Shown here: in pieces, positions 13,239-22,842 of the stretch
Position numbering within the stretch: position 1 is the first letter of the stretch
How the letters are laid out: each line of letters begins with the position of its first letter
Assembly: GCA_001599975.1 (NCBI GenBank)
Contig: BCIO01000004.1
Coordinates: 1,463,434 to 1,527,433, forward strand
DNA from: Cystobasidiopsis lactophilus
Taxonomy: Eukaryota; Basidiomycota; Agaricostilbomycetes; Agaricostilbales; Chionosphaeraceae
DNA: 64,000 bases
Direction: 5' to 3'
The notes under the pieces: model-generated
What the model was told of the DNA's origin: nothing
Seen by the model: the letters and a program-made list of their open reading frames with translations, nothing else
Database searches by the model: none
Position numbers and translations under genes: made by a program

Positions 13239-13648
13239 TGTGGGCAGACTGCCTCAGTTCGCTCCACAGCGCAGAAGCATTTGGCAGTCGAGCAGGAAGC
13301 GGGCTTCGCGCAGCGCCTTGGCCAGAGGTGTCATTTCCATCCTAAATTCGAATCACAGGGTCGCTCTTTTCTTGGCAAAAGCGCAGCCTCAGCACCGTGT
13401 CGGTGCCTTGCTGCTTGCACCGAGACCTTGGACTCTCGGAATGCTTGCGTTGGCGTCTGCCCTGGCGGAGGCGATGCTGTGCTCGCGACTGCGTTGGTCG
13501 AGCTTTTGACACGGACTGTGTGCGTCTGGAGACCGGACGCGTATCGTGGGCAAATCGACAGGTGGCCACTCGCAAAATCGGCTGGCAGCGAGGCACAGAA
13601 TCTGGCATGCGTTCCTGCCTTGGTTTCTTGTTCAGTTGTGGCCACGGC
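13239..13648. promoter_or_regulatory. Divergent intergenic region, hydrolase B / hydrolase C
   Basis: These 410 bases separate two paralogs transcribed outward. An open frame on the plus strand runs back to 13397 in frame with protein C, so part of this stretch could be a 5' coding extension. Its composition (Arg- and Cys-rich, no domain match) argues against that. Confidence 0.4.
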
Positions 13649-15545
13649 ATGTTCAAGAAGCTTCAAGGCGAGGTGCTCCATCACATTCAGACGATCAAAA
13701 CCGAGCTGTCGTCGAGTTCATCCAAGCCGAGCACGTCCAGTGCGCCTCAGTTTTATGCGCCGGCGCCACCTCAAATCCCACCCAGGCCCTTTCAAATGCA
13801 GCAGACCCAGCTCAATGGCCTGCCACCGCCACCAATCCCGCCAAGACCTGACTTTGGGGAGAAAAGCCGGTTGGTGAACTACCCTTTCCCGGGTGGCGAC
13901 GAGCCGCATTCGCAAGACTACGCGGTCTACGCGAACGGCGAGCAAGTGTTCTGTTACACCAGCTTCCAACTGGATTACACCAGCAAATCAAAAATCCAAG
14001 GGCGGAACGTCTCGCCCATTTCCTTTGCCTCGTTCGACTTTGAGGGCTCGGTCGAACTCACCGTCCAAATCCTGCCCTCCCACCCGAACCAGCACGCTAG
14101 GAGTGTCCTGGTTCGCCCGCTGGCGCATGGCATCCAACCTGCTCTGGCGAAGGACGGCACTTGCCGCTTTCGAATTACCAAACCGTGCCAGCTCTCCCTG
14201 GAAGTGGACGGCTCCATCTTCCACCCGCTCCACATCTTTGCCAACCCTTTGGAGCAAGACGTTCCTTCTCCACACGACCCCTCGGTGCTTTACTTCGGCC
14301 CTGGGATACACTACCTCCCGGCGCAGAGCTACCCGGAAGGGAAGAAGACGTTCTACCTCGCTGGCGGGGCGGTGGTGCACCTTCAGCCCAAGCCCAAGTC
14401 GGAAACGAAGGAGTGGTACGAGCTGCTCGACTGCCAGGTGTGCAACGTGCCCGCCTTGCTGGAGATTGGGTGGCAAGAGGATCTGGTCGTTCGAGGCCGG
14501 GGCATCCTGTGCGCCCGGAAGGCGTTGGAGCAAGGCCAGAGGGGATCCTTATTGGTGGCTGTCGGGGCTAAGAGGTTGAAGGTGGAAGGGGTGGTGTTTC
14601 GGGAGAGCGCCAATTGGACCGTCAACCTCATCCACAACCGCGGCGTGCACGTCGACAACGTCAAGATCGTCGGCCACTATGTGAACCACGACGGGATCGT
14701 GTGCAGCTCGAGCGACTCGACCATCGAGAACTCGTTCGCCCATTGCGCGGACGACATGTTTGAAGTGCGCGGTTTCTCCCTCCCCATTGGGAACAAAGCC
14801 GACCTTCTTCTGAAATGCTACAGATCAAGTCTTGGAACGACAACCCAGTGTCCAACGTCGTCTTCCGCAACAACGTAGCTTGGTCCGACGTGGGCGCCTC
14901 GTTCAGTATGCGGAATTCCCCTCTCTTTCTTTTGGGCCTTCCCTGCTCAAAAGGTGTGTGTCTAAAAGCCATCCCAGCCGAGGTCGAGTCGGACATCACC
15001 AACGTCCTCTTCAAAGACTGCACCTGCATCCACTCTACGTTCGTTTTTCTTCTCTTTTGCCACCCACCGGAGGATCAAACTGACACCCAAGTCGGGTGTG
15101 TGTTTCGCAAATAGACCTGACGGCTTCCGCTCTCCCATCGACGTCCACCTCGAGGGCCGAGGCCGCATTTCCAACGTGACTTGGGAGGACATTGTGATTG
15201 AGGACATGAGCGGGTCCACCAAGCCGTGCATCGGCCTGAACATAGGCTACCAACCCACCCTCGGTCCGTTTTCCCCTCTCCCTCTTTCCTCTTTTCCCTT
15301 TCATGGGCGTCATTAAAAGGAAGGTGCGAACCACAGAGGGCAAGATGGAGAATGTGTACCTGAAGAACATCTCCGTCTTGCAGGCCCAATGCTCCCTGAT
15401 CGAGCTCAAAGGTGGGTGCAAGGAGAACCCGATGAGGAACGTCGCGTTGGAGAACGTGGTCATCCTGGGCCAAGCGGTGTGCAGCGCGGAGGACGCCAGG
15501 CTCAAAGTGGCGCACGTCGAGCAGCTGAATGTGTATCAATGTTGA
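13649..15545 (+). CDS. Beta-helix glycoside hydrolase-like protein C, no clear signal peptide
   Basis: This is the third paralog. From the chosen Met the N-terminus is hydrophilic (MFKKLQGEVLHHIQTIK), then Ser- and Pro-rich (PPPIPPRPDFGEK). No signal peptide is seen, unlike A and B. An in-frame upstream Met adds only a weak hydrophobic stretch (RSCLGFLFSCG). The conserved body follows: SFASFDFEGSVELTVQ, VRPLAHGIQPAL, HPLHIFANPLEQDVP, YFGPGIHYLPAQ, YLAGGAVVHLQPKP, GRGILCARKALEQGQ, NHDGIVCSSS and CADDMFE|IKSWNDNPVSNVVF. The clan GH-N-like Asp and Asp-Asp are intact. About four introns lie after 14760. The last exon ends with VAHVEQLNVYQC. It may be cytosolic or leave the cell by an unconventional route. 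Confidence 0.78.
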
Positions 15546-15806
15546 AATGGTAAATGTGGTGTTACAAAATGTAATTGCCCTTTCGCTAAAACGACCCTTT
15601 TGCTTCCCCTCTTGATCGTGCGAGGTGCAAGCGAAAAGTCGCAGGGGGCCAAAGTGCAGAAAGGCCCGGCTCGGCTTGGCTCCTTGACCAGCTCTATGCT
15701 AGCTTGATGTTGATACCTGTACTCCATTAAACTCTACATATCTTGATTTTAAGATAAGAGAAGGGCAAAGAACGCACAGTGTCTGGATCTCGCCAAGGAG
15801 GACTCG

Positions 15807-16229
15807 CTACTTCTTCTTGCCCTTCTTGCCCGCGCCCCTCTTCCTGCTCTCCACCTCGTCCTTCCTGATCTTCCTCATGCTGCCCTTCCCCCTCTTCTTG
15901 CGGTTGAGCACGTCCAACAGGCGCTGCTCCTCGGCCATGTTGACCAAGCCCAACTCGGGGAAGGCCTTGTTCATGTCGAACACGTTCAAGCGGGGCGCCA
16001 AGTAGTAGCTGGACATCAGCGGGCCTTTCAAAGGCTGGGACAGGTACTTGGAGCCCGTGCGCGCTTGGGAAGGGTTGAAGCTGGTTTGGAAGATTTGGCA
16101 GCCTGTTCCTCCTCACCCTCTTTAGTCTCTTCTTTTGCCTGGTTGTTTGACTATAAAGGGCCAAGGAGAGGGGAACGAACGCAGTTTGCTCAGCTGCAAG
16201 AGCCGACTCGCACTCGGCAACGCTGTCAT
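15807..16229 (-). CDS. RSM27: Mitochondrial small ribosomal subunit protein mS33 (Rsm27)
   Basis: This is a structural protein of the mitochondrial small ribosomal subunit. Two exons join through an intron near 16180-16112. They give an N-terminus MTALPSASRLLQLSKLR|CQ, then IFQTSFNPSQARTGSKYL, SQPLKGPLMSSYYLAP and a basic tail ending KKRGKGSMRKIRKDE and GAGKKGKKK. The FNP-x-x-x-RTGSK-x-L and LKGP-x-x-x-SYY pattern is that of the MRP-S33 family. The predicted length of about 110-115 residues is also typical. The first exon was found by matching the family pattern. The start codon is only 47 bases from that of ATP12 on the other strand. Confidence 0.87.
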
Positions 16230-16276
16230 TCTTGCTCGACTGGGTGCAAGAGAATTATTTTGGACCACGACACAAC
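16230..16276. promoter_or_regulatory. Very short bidirectional promoter, RSM27 / ATP12
   Basis: Only 47 bases separate the two start codons of outward-facing genes. Both products act in mitochondria. The 5' leaders must be short, or one transcript must start inside the other gene. Confidence 0.7.
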
Positions 16277-17452
16277 ATGCTCAAATCATCAAGGCCGCCT
16301 TTGAGACCTCTGGACGCTCTCAGAGCTCAGAGACGCTACAACTCGTCCATTGCTGAGTCGCTCGAGAAGCAGGCTGAGGCCCAAACGAAAAGTAATGGAC
16401 CTCCCCTCACTTTGGCTCGGTGTGCTCGACTCAAAAGCGACTTCGTGTGTGTGTTTTGCCAGGAGCGGAAAGGACGTTGAAGAGGTTCTGGAAGACGGTC
16501 TCCCTCGACCAATCCTCCTCAGGTAAAAGAACCGTCCCCTGCGCAACTTTCAATGGGCAAACAAACTTATGAAAGTGGGATCTGTCGCAAAGGACACTAC
16601 TCGATCTTGCTGGACAAGCGGACGCTCAAGACGCCCAACGGCCAGCCGCTCTTGCTGCCGCCGGAGAAGAAGTCGCTGGCCACGCTCATCGCCCAGGAGT
16701 GGGACAACCAGGAGAAGTCGCTCAAAGCGCACGCCCTGCCTTTGGTTCGCCCTTTGCTTGCTTCAAGGGTCAAATTACGAAAGCTGAAATGGCGGTGTGT
16801 GTGTAGACATCATTAGCTTCCAGAGCTTTGGATGGGTTCGCCAGCCCAGACATGCGAGACGCAGTCGTCAACGGCCTAACCAAGTTCCTCCACACCGACA
16901 CCGTCACGTTCGTTTCCTCCTTGGTTCTCACAGTCACTTCCTCAAAAAACACCGACTAACGTCATGTCGGGGGAAAATCGAACAGCTTCCACGAAACCTC
17001 CCCAGATTCTCTGGTCGCTTTGCAAAACTCCCACTGGCTGCCCCTCATCGCCTGGGCTTCCGACACCTTTCAAACGCCCATCAAGATCCACGACGACCTC
17101 TTCAACACCCGCCAGTCGCCCGCCACCGAGGCCAAGCTCACCTCCCACGTCCGCACCGCGTACGACCCATTCCAAATGGCCGCGTTCGAAAGGGGCGTGC
17201 TGACGAGCAAGAGCTACCTCATCGCCCTGGGCCTGGTCGAGAGGCACTTGTCCGTGGACCAGGCGGCCAAGTGCGCCCATGTCGAGGTGCAGAGCCAGAT
17301 CGACCGGTGGGGCCAAGTCGAAGACAGTGCGTTTCTTCCCTTTTGATTCCGCCAGGCCTGGGGGGCTGAAGACGAAAGACGAAACAGCGCACGATGTAGA
17401 CGACCAGGATGTGAGGACGAGGTTGGGGAGCGCCGCCATGCTTTTGATTTGA
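16277..17452 (+). CDS. ATP12: F1-ATPase assembly chaperone Atp12
   Basis: Atp12 binds the alpha subunit of mitochondrial F1 and is needed for assembly of ATP synthase. The N-terminus (MLKSSRPPLRPLDALRAQRRYNS, split) is basic and Arg-rich, as in a matrix targeting sequence. Exon joins give LKRFWKTVSLDQSSS|GHYSILLDKRTLKTP, LLLPPEKKSLA, IAQEWDNQEK, HALPL|TSLASRALDG, HWLPLIAWASD, AYDPFQMAAFERG and RHLSVDQAAKCAHVE. The ORF ends with VRTRLGSAAMLLI. These follow the ATP12 family along its whole length. Six exons are needed, with introns of roughly 45-70 nt. The gene faces RSM27 across 47 bases and converges on CAP. Confidence 0.9.
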
Positions 17453-17615
17453 AACTCTTAGAAACATGGTCCCTAGCGTTTTCTTTTATACAAAGGCCGT
17501 CAAAATCGGTTCTATTGAGCATTCCAAGCGCTCGGAAAGAAAATCATGAAAAAGTGTGGTTTGGTCGTGGATTTCGTAGGTGATCGCGAGTTAAACCCCT
17601 TGGACCACCCGTGCA

Positions 17616-19390
17616 TCATCCAGAGTGCTCGACGACCGTAGTGACCAGCTTGCCGCCCTGGACGACCGTCTTGAACTGCTCTGGCACCGGCTTCTCCGCG
17701 TACACGCCCTCCTCCTCCCCCTCGACCGGCAGGCTGATGTTCAGGGAGGACGACTTGGAGGTGATGATCTCGACGTCCAGGCTGCTCTTGCTCAGGTACA
17801 CCTGGCCCCCGTCGGTGGTGTCGATCAGGATGGTGGGCACCTTGCCCGTGATCTGCACCACGAAGCCGGGCGAGTTGGTGATGCTGACCGAGGACACGGC
17901 CGAGTCGAGCAGCACCTGGACTTTCGAGCAGTTGACCAGCGAGACGGCGTTGACCTTGCCCGAGATCTGGATCGTCGACTTCTTGCAGTTGAACACGTCC
18001 ACGATCTGGTTGATGGCCGTGTCCGAGAGCACGATGGGCGACGGGTTCGAATCGTGGTTCTCCACCACCCACTTGTTCCGGTCGAGCTCCGTCTTGGCCG
18101 GCTTCTTGGAGTAGCTGGCCGGCTTGGGCGGCTTGGTCGGCGGGCTGTTGGGGTTGGGAGAGCCCGACGCTGGGGCGACCGCGCCGCGCAAGGCCGGGTT
18201 CTTGTGCGTCTTGGCCGAGTCGTCGACCTTTTTCAGGCCAGAGGTCACGCCTTCGCCCTTGTTGAGCTGCGCAAAGACGGAGTCCATAGTGGCCGGCGTG
18301 GCGGGGGCGGAAGTCGCGCTGCTCGCCCGAGAGATGGACACCGTCGGTGGAGGTGGGCCCGGGGGAGGCGGCGGCGGCGCGGGACCAGCGGGAGCCGTCA
18401 AAGCTGGCTTCTTGGACAAGTAGGTGGCAGCCTCCTGGCCCTGTGGTGGCACAGCCAATCAGACTCGGCCGCTGAGGACGGAAGTTGGCAACTCACCTGA
18501 GGGTTCCAAGCGACGCCGGTGGTGTGGAACTGCATGACATACTTCCGCAGCTCCTCCAACAACGCAGGGAAGCTCCTGGCATATTCGACTTGCGACGGGT
18601 CCCTGCAAGAGTCACCGCCGAGGGTCAGTTGCGAAGATGTCGAAAGCGCTGGCTGAAACGTACGAATCCTTGAACTCCTTAATGACCCGGTTGGTGTAGA
18701 ACTCGGAAGCCTCCTTCATCTCTTTGACATAGGGCCCAGGCGTCGGCTCCACGGTGACCCAGCCCAAAGCAGGGGCGCCCTCCGAGACCAGCTTGAGGTG
18801 GTTGGTGAACTTGCGCGCCCGGTCCGTCTCTTGCAGGTTCACAACGGCCATGAGCGCGGATTGCGTCTCTTTGAGCAGGGAACTGAAGGCAGGCTCGGAC
18901 TGGAGAGGCTTCTTGCAGACCGCGGAAGCTTGGAGGAAGCCATGCTGAGCTTCGAAGAGTGCTTGCACCAAGGCCGCCTGTCGCAGCACTTGAACACACG
19001 CCCAAACGTCCGCATTCCAATGTAGGTCTACCCACCTGCTGAGCCACGACGCCGCCGATGGCCGTGCCCAGCTGGACATAGTGGGCGAGCGGGCCTTGCA
19101 TGAGCGACACGTAGCTTGCCAACGCGGGCGATGACGGCTGCTGCTGCTCTGGCACTGGGCTTGACGAAGGCGGTCCATGGGTAATGGAGCCGTTCAGATT
19201 TGGCGTGGGAGCGACAGAGGAGACGGAGCCTTGGGAGGTCGAGGCGTGCGCGATGTCCTCCAGCCGGCTCGTTGCGGCTTCCTGTAGCGTCCCTCTAGCT
19301 TCAGCTGATTGCCCAGCAGTCGAATGCAAGCAGCCAACGTACCAGCCGCTTCAGCAAAGTGGACAAGTTGCCCAAGCCTTGGGTCTGCAT
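17616..19390 (-). CDS. SRV2: Adenylyl cyclase-associated protein (CAP/Srv2)
   Basis: CAP recycles cofilin-bound actin and, in yeasts, links Ras to adenylyl cyclase. Exon 1 (from 19390) reads MQTQGLGNLSTLLKRL and joins to EAATSRLEDIAHA, the conserved CAP N-terminal helix. The helical-folded domain follows (PLAHYVQLGTAIGGVVA, LKLVSEGAPALGWVTVEP, PGPYVKEMKEASEFYTNRV, FHTTGVAWNPQ). A poly-proline stretch, a WH2-like region (VFAQLNKGEGVTSGLKKV) and the beta-helical CARP domain come next (WVVENHD, VNCSKVQVLLDSAVSSV, SSLNISLPVEGE, EQFKT, LVTTVVEHSG). All parts are in the usual order and no break is seen. Five or so introns are present. It is about 500 residues long, normal for the family. Confidence 0.93.
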
Positions 19391-20946
19391 CTTCTCTGAT
19401 CGCCGTCGCCAAACAAAACACGGAGCACAGGAGTGGATTTGCCTGGTAACTGGCTTCCTTTGCAATTCTGGTTCTCATCTCTAAATTGGTACGGGTTCCC
19501 TGCACGCTGTTGTGAATGGGTCGAAGCCTCCTCTTCTCACTGGACGTCTACCGCACCCAAATGTTGCGCGCCATTGGTTTCCCAATCGCCACAGCAGAGG
19601 GGCCGAGGATCGTGTATGCTGGTTCACAGTAGGAACAAAAAGAGCTGCAGCCGCAGGGCAAAGGCAGAAGGGGGAGTTATAGTCAGTATCAGTCTCGATG
19701 TCGGTGGAATGGATTGAGTGGCGTCCTGTACACAAATTACAGGCAGAAGAGTCCACCAGAAGCAAGTTTCCTTACAAATTGTCGGTTGACAGCGGGTCGT
19801 GCGATTCGGATGGTTGGTGATAGAAACCCTGCCCGAACGAGGGCGGTGGCAAACTGGCACAGGAATCCAGGCAATGGTGCTATGGCCGATGGAATATTAG
19901 TACTCTTCTCGATGTATGGTTCGCGGCCCAGAGACACACAAAGTCCTAGTCGATTTTGTCAGGGCAGAGAGTCCGATTTGAATCAAGTGCTTCAAAAGCA
20001 ACGATTTTCACTGCCGCACGCACATGCTTGCTGGCGGCCTCGGGCAACATCGACACAACACAGTAGTGGAGCCACAGTCCGAAGCAAGAACAATCAACCC
20101 CAACAGCTAGGGCCACATTCGGCATGACGCCAAGTCTGCGCAACTTCAAGCAGGCACAAGTGGCTTCGTTCGGTGGCATTTGGGTCGCTCCTCGAAGGAG
20201 CAATCCAAGCGACAGAGGAATCAGGCCAATCTACAGTAGCAGGGCCCATAGGTAACGCCGAAGCGACTCCCAGTCGTTGACGGAAAAGCTAGAGCTCGTT
20301 TAAAGAGGCCATTCGGCTGGATGCGAGGCCTGCAATAGCCAGCAAGGCCCAACTATGACTCTTTGTAGCACAAGGTGTTAGAAAGCGAGCAGGTTTGAGT
20401 GACCAAATGGCCGCTAGGGACCAGCAGGCGTTCCGGCGACCGCCGCCGCGTCGTCGCCCTCGCCACCGCCCACGCTGCCTGCTTTCACGTCGGACAGCGA
20501 GCTCCAAATAGCACAAGGGCGTCGCTCCTCTTTGCTCATGTCTAACACACGCCATATCGTCGCATAGGACCGCCACGGACAAACAGCGAGCGACAGGTCC
20601 ACGTTACCCTTTAAATGATGTGCCTTGCCCGCAGTTGCGCGCGCCCCTTGCACCTTCATACGCCGATGCCTTGCCTCTATCATTCTATTGACTTCTAGCA
20701 CTTGAAGCGAGAAGATTGGCGATAGCGATCAGCAGCCGTCAAATTTCCAAATGCAGCCAGCCGGGCCAAGGCGAGCCACTATGGCCGACCCGTTAATGCG
20801 ACCTGGCTTAAGGCACCCCAGCCGAGGGGCTGGAAAATCCATTTGGGCTCCAGCCAGGTCGGTCCTTGCTGTGCGAATTTTAGGGCCTTCGTGGAGCTGT
20901 CCACCACATTATTGCCATCCGAACCAAGTCTCAGACCATCCCAGTC
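19391..20946. other. Long non-coding stretch between CAP and the GT31-like gene
   Basis: These 1556 bases lie between divergent genes, about twice the usual spacing here. I see no recognisable protein, tRNA or repeat. A 41-codon ORF on the minus strand (20414-20539) starts with a real ATG but matches nothing I know. The space probably holds two promoters. An unannotated RNA or a fast-evolving small gene cannot be excluded. Confidence 0.4.
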
Positions 20947-22636
20947 ATGCTCACTCCAGACCTTGCTGCGTTGGCCCCGTCTGCGTCACCCAAGGCAGAT
21001 CCAGGGTCAAATCTGCGGCGCCGGTGGTCCAGCCTTCTTCCTGGTGCGAGCAACAAAGGACTGCACATCATGTCCGCCGTCTCAACAGAAACGCCGCACG
21101 GCGCTCGTGTCCGCCAAGCCCATATACGACAAGACTCAGACCATGGCGGTGCGCCCACTACGCCTGTCACCCAAACAGCTCGCAACAAGAGAAGCACAAC
21201 GCCGTCGCCTCGCGTCCATGCCGAAGCTTTCGCCGGTGCTAGCCCTGCCAATAGCCCGGAGCTCGTGCCCATACAGTTCAAGAAGGCCAGCAAGCCATTA
21301 GTGTCGCCTATCTCTCGCCAGCTGAACGCGCTGCTCCGGCCGTCGCGCACTTCCATCAAATTTGCCAAGGGGCTCTTTGTCTTTGGCCTGGCCTGTCTGG
21401 TGTTGGTCTTGCATTCCTCAGAGTGAGCTTTCGGACTCCATTGGGCTGCAAGCTGTGGTGCTAAAGGCCAATGTCTAGTTTTCGCCCAGCGTCCATGTGA
21501 GTAAATCTTTTTGGAACCCCTCCAATTCGAGGCCTGAGAAAGGATGTTTAGCACCTCCTTTACAAGTACATCAAGAGCAGAGATCGACGCCTTTGGACCT
21601 TCGCCGCTGCTGATCTGGTGTATCACCACCGTCGACAAGTTGCAGACTGTTGGGGCTGCCCAAAGCCGGACGTAGGTTCCCCCTTGCACTTCAGCTCTGG
21701 TCGTTTCTGATGCATTTTTCGGTTCAGATGGATCGCGGACGCTCGCAAGCATGGAGTCCACGTCGTCTTCGCATCCAGTGTGGACACCAAGGCCTCTCCC
21801 TACACAGCATACGACCTCCCTCCTTCTCTCGAGCTTCCTCAGTATCAGTACAAAGACATCCGATTAACGACCATCAATGGCTTCGCATCCCTGGCCCAAC
21901 GACACCTCACCGACAAGCACCGCAACATTCGCTGGTTCATGAAAGCGGACGATGACACCTACATCCGCATTCCCGAGCTGCTTGCCGCCATTGACCGAGC
22001 TGAAAAAGCTGGCCTCAATCCCAACGACGTCCATCTGGTTGGCTACCCGTGGCAGGATGTGGATTCGGTCCAGTGGCCCAAGAAGTACTGCTGGGGCGGA
22101 CCGGGGTACTTGGTGTCAAGAGGCGCTCTCGAAAAATTTGGCAAGCACTCTCATGAGTGCTATGAGGCCATGACGTACGACGACGGCGTCGACCACACGG
22201 CCGATCAAGCCGCTGGCCTCATCCCTTCGCTCACGTACACCGCCCAAAATCACCCTCGCTTCGGCATCGAGTACGAAGACATGGCTGTCAGCCGCTGCCT
22301 CGATTACTGGCTACCCAACGAGTATCGCGGCTGTGAGGAGTTTCCAACGGGCAACAAAACGGAATTTCTTTCGCTCTGGTGCGCGATTCTCGCCTGCTCT
22401 GTGACCTACTCGTAACTGATATCGATCATTTCAGGGCGGACAATGAAGTCTTCCAGTGGCGATACCTGCGCGAGCTCAACATGACGGCCGACCTCACTGT
22501 GTGGACGAAGTCGGTCGAAGACCCGCCTCGTTACTGGAATTTCCAGGATGCGATCAGCTTGCACAAAGTCCCCTACGAGCTCATGGACTTGGTGCATGAT
22601 GTGTACTGCTCGTCGCAAGGCCACCATATCGCTTAG
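20947..22636 (+). CDS. Type II membrane glycosyltransferase, GT31 (core-1/fringe-like)
   Basis: This is a predicted Golgi beta-1,3-glycosyltransferase. A long cytosolic N-terminus (about 135 residues, Ser/Pro-rich) is followed by one membrane span (FAKGLFVFGLACLVLVLHSS). In the lumenal domain, LLIWCITTVDKLQTVG and WIADARKHGVHVVFASS resemble the start of the GT31 fold. IRWFMKADDDTYIRI is the metal-binding DDD motif. KKYCWGGPGYLVSRGAL and FGIEYEDMAVSRCLD (acidic EDMAV) are the conserved acceptor-side motifs. The last exon, after an intron at about 22380-22434, ends with YWNFQDAISLHKVPYE. The region 21424-21660 contains at least two small exons whose limits are uncertain. The transferred sugar cannot be told from sequence. 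Confidence 0.83.
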
Positions 22637-22842
22637 GTGGCCTCTTTCGAGCGGGCACTCTTGTACACAACTTGTTCACACACATTTGATCCTTGCATTA
22701 ATAACACATCATCACGAACGACTAGAGTGGATGCCTTTCTTGGAGACATGGTGGCGTGGCAAGAATGATTATAATGCAAATGGAGCGTGCGGAGCGTGCT
22801 GACTGAATAAAGAATTAATGGAACATATGCGTGAAACATCTT

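Noticed and set aside
17625-18500. Plus-strand frame of 291 codons antisense to CAP
   Set aside because: It is the complement of a GC-rich conserved gene. The CAP reading is complete and the antisense product is meaningless.
20414-20539. 41-codon ATG ORF on the minus strand
   Set aside because: It starts with a real ATG but is very short, low-complexity near its end and without similarity that I recognise.
20931-21761. Minus-strand frame of 276 codons over the GT31-like N-terminus
   Set aside because: The plus-strand reading has a membrane anchor leading into a proper GT31 domain. The minus frame has no domain.
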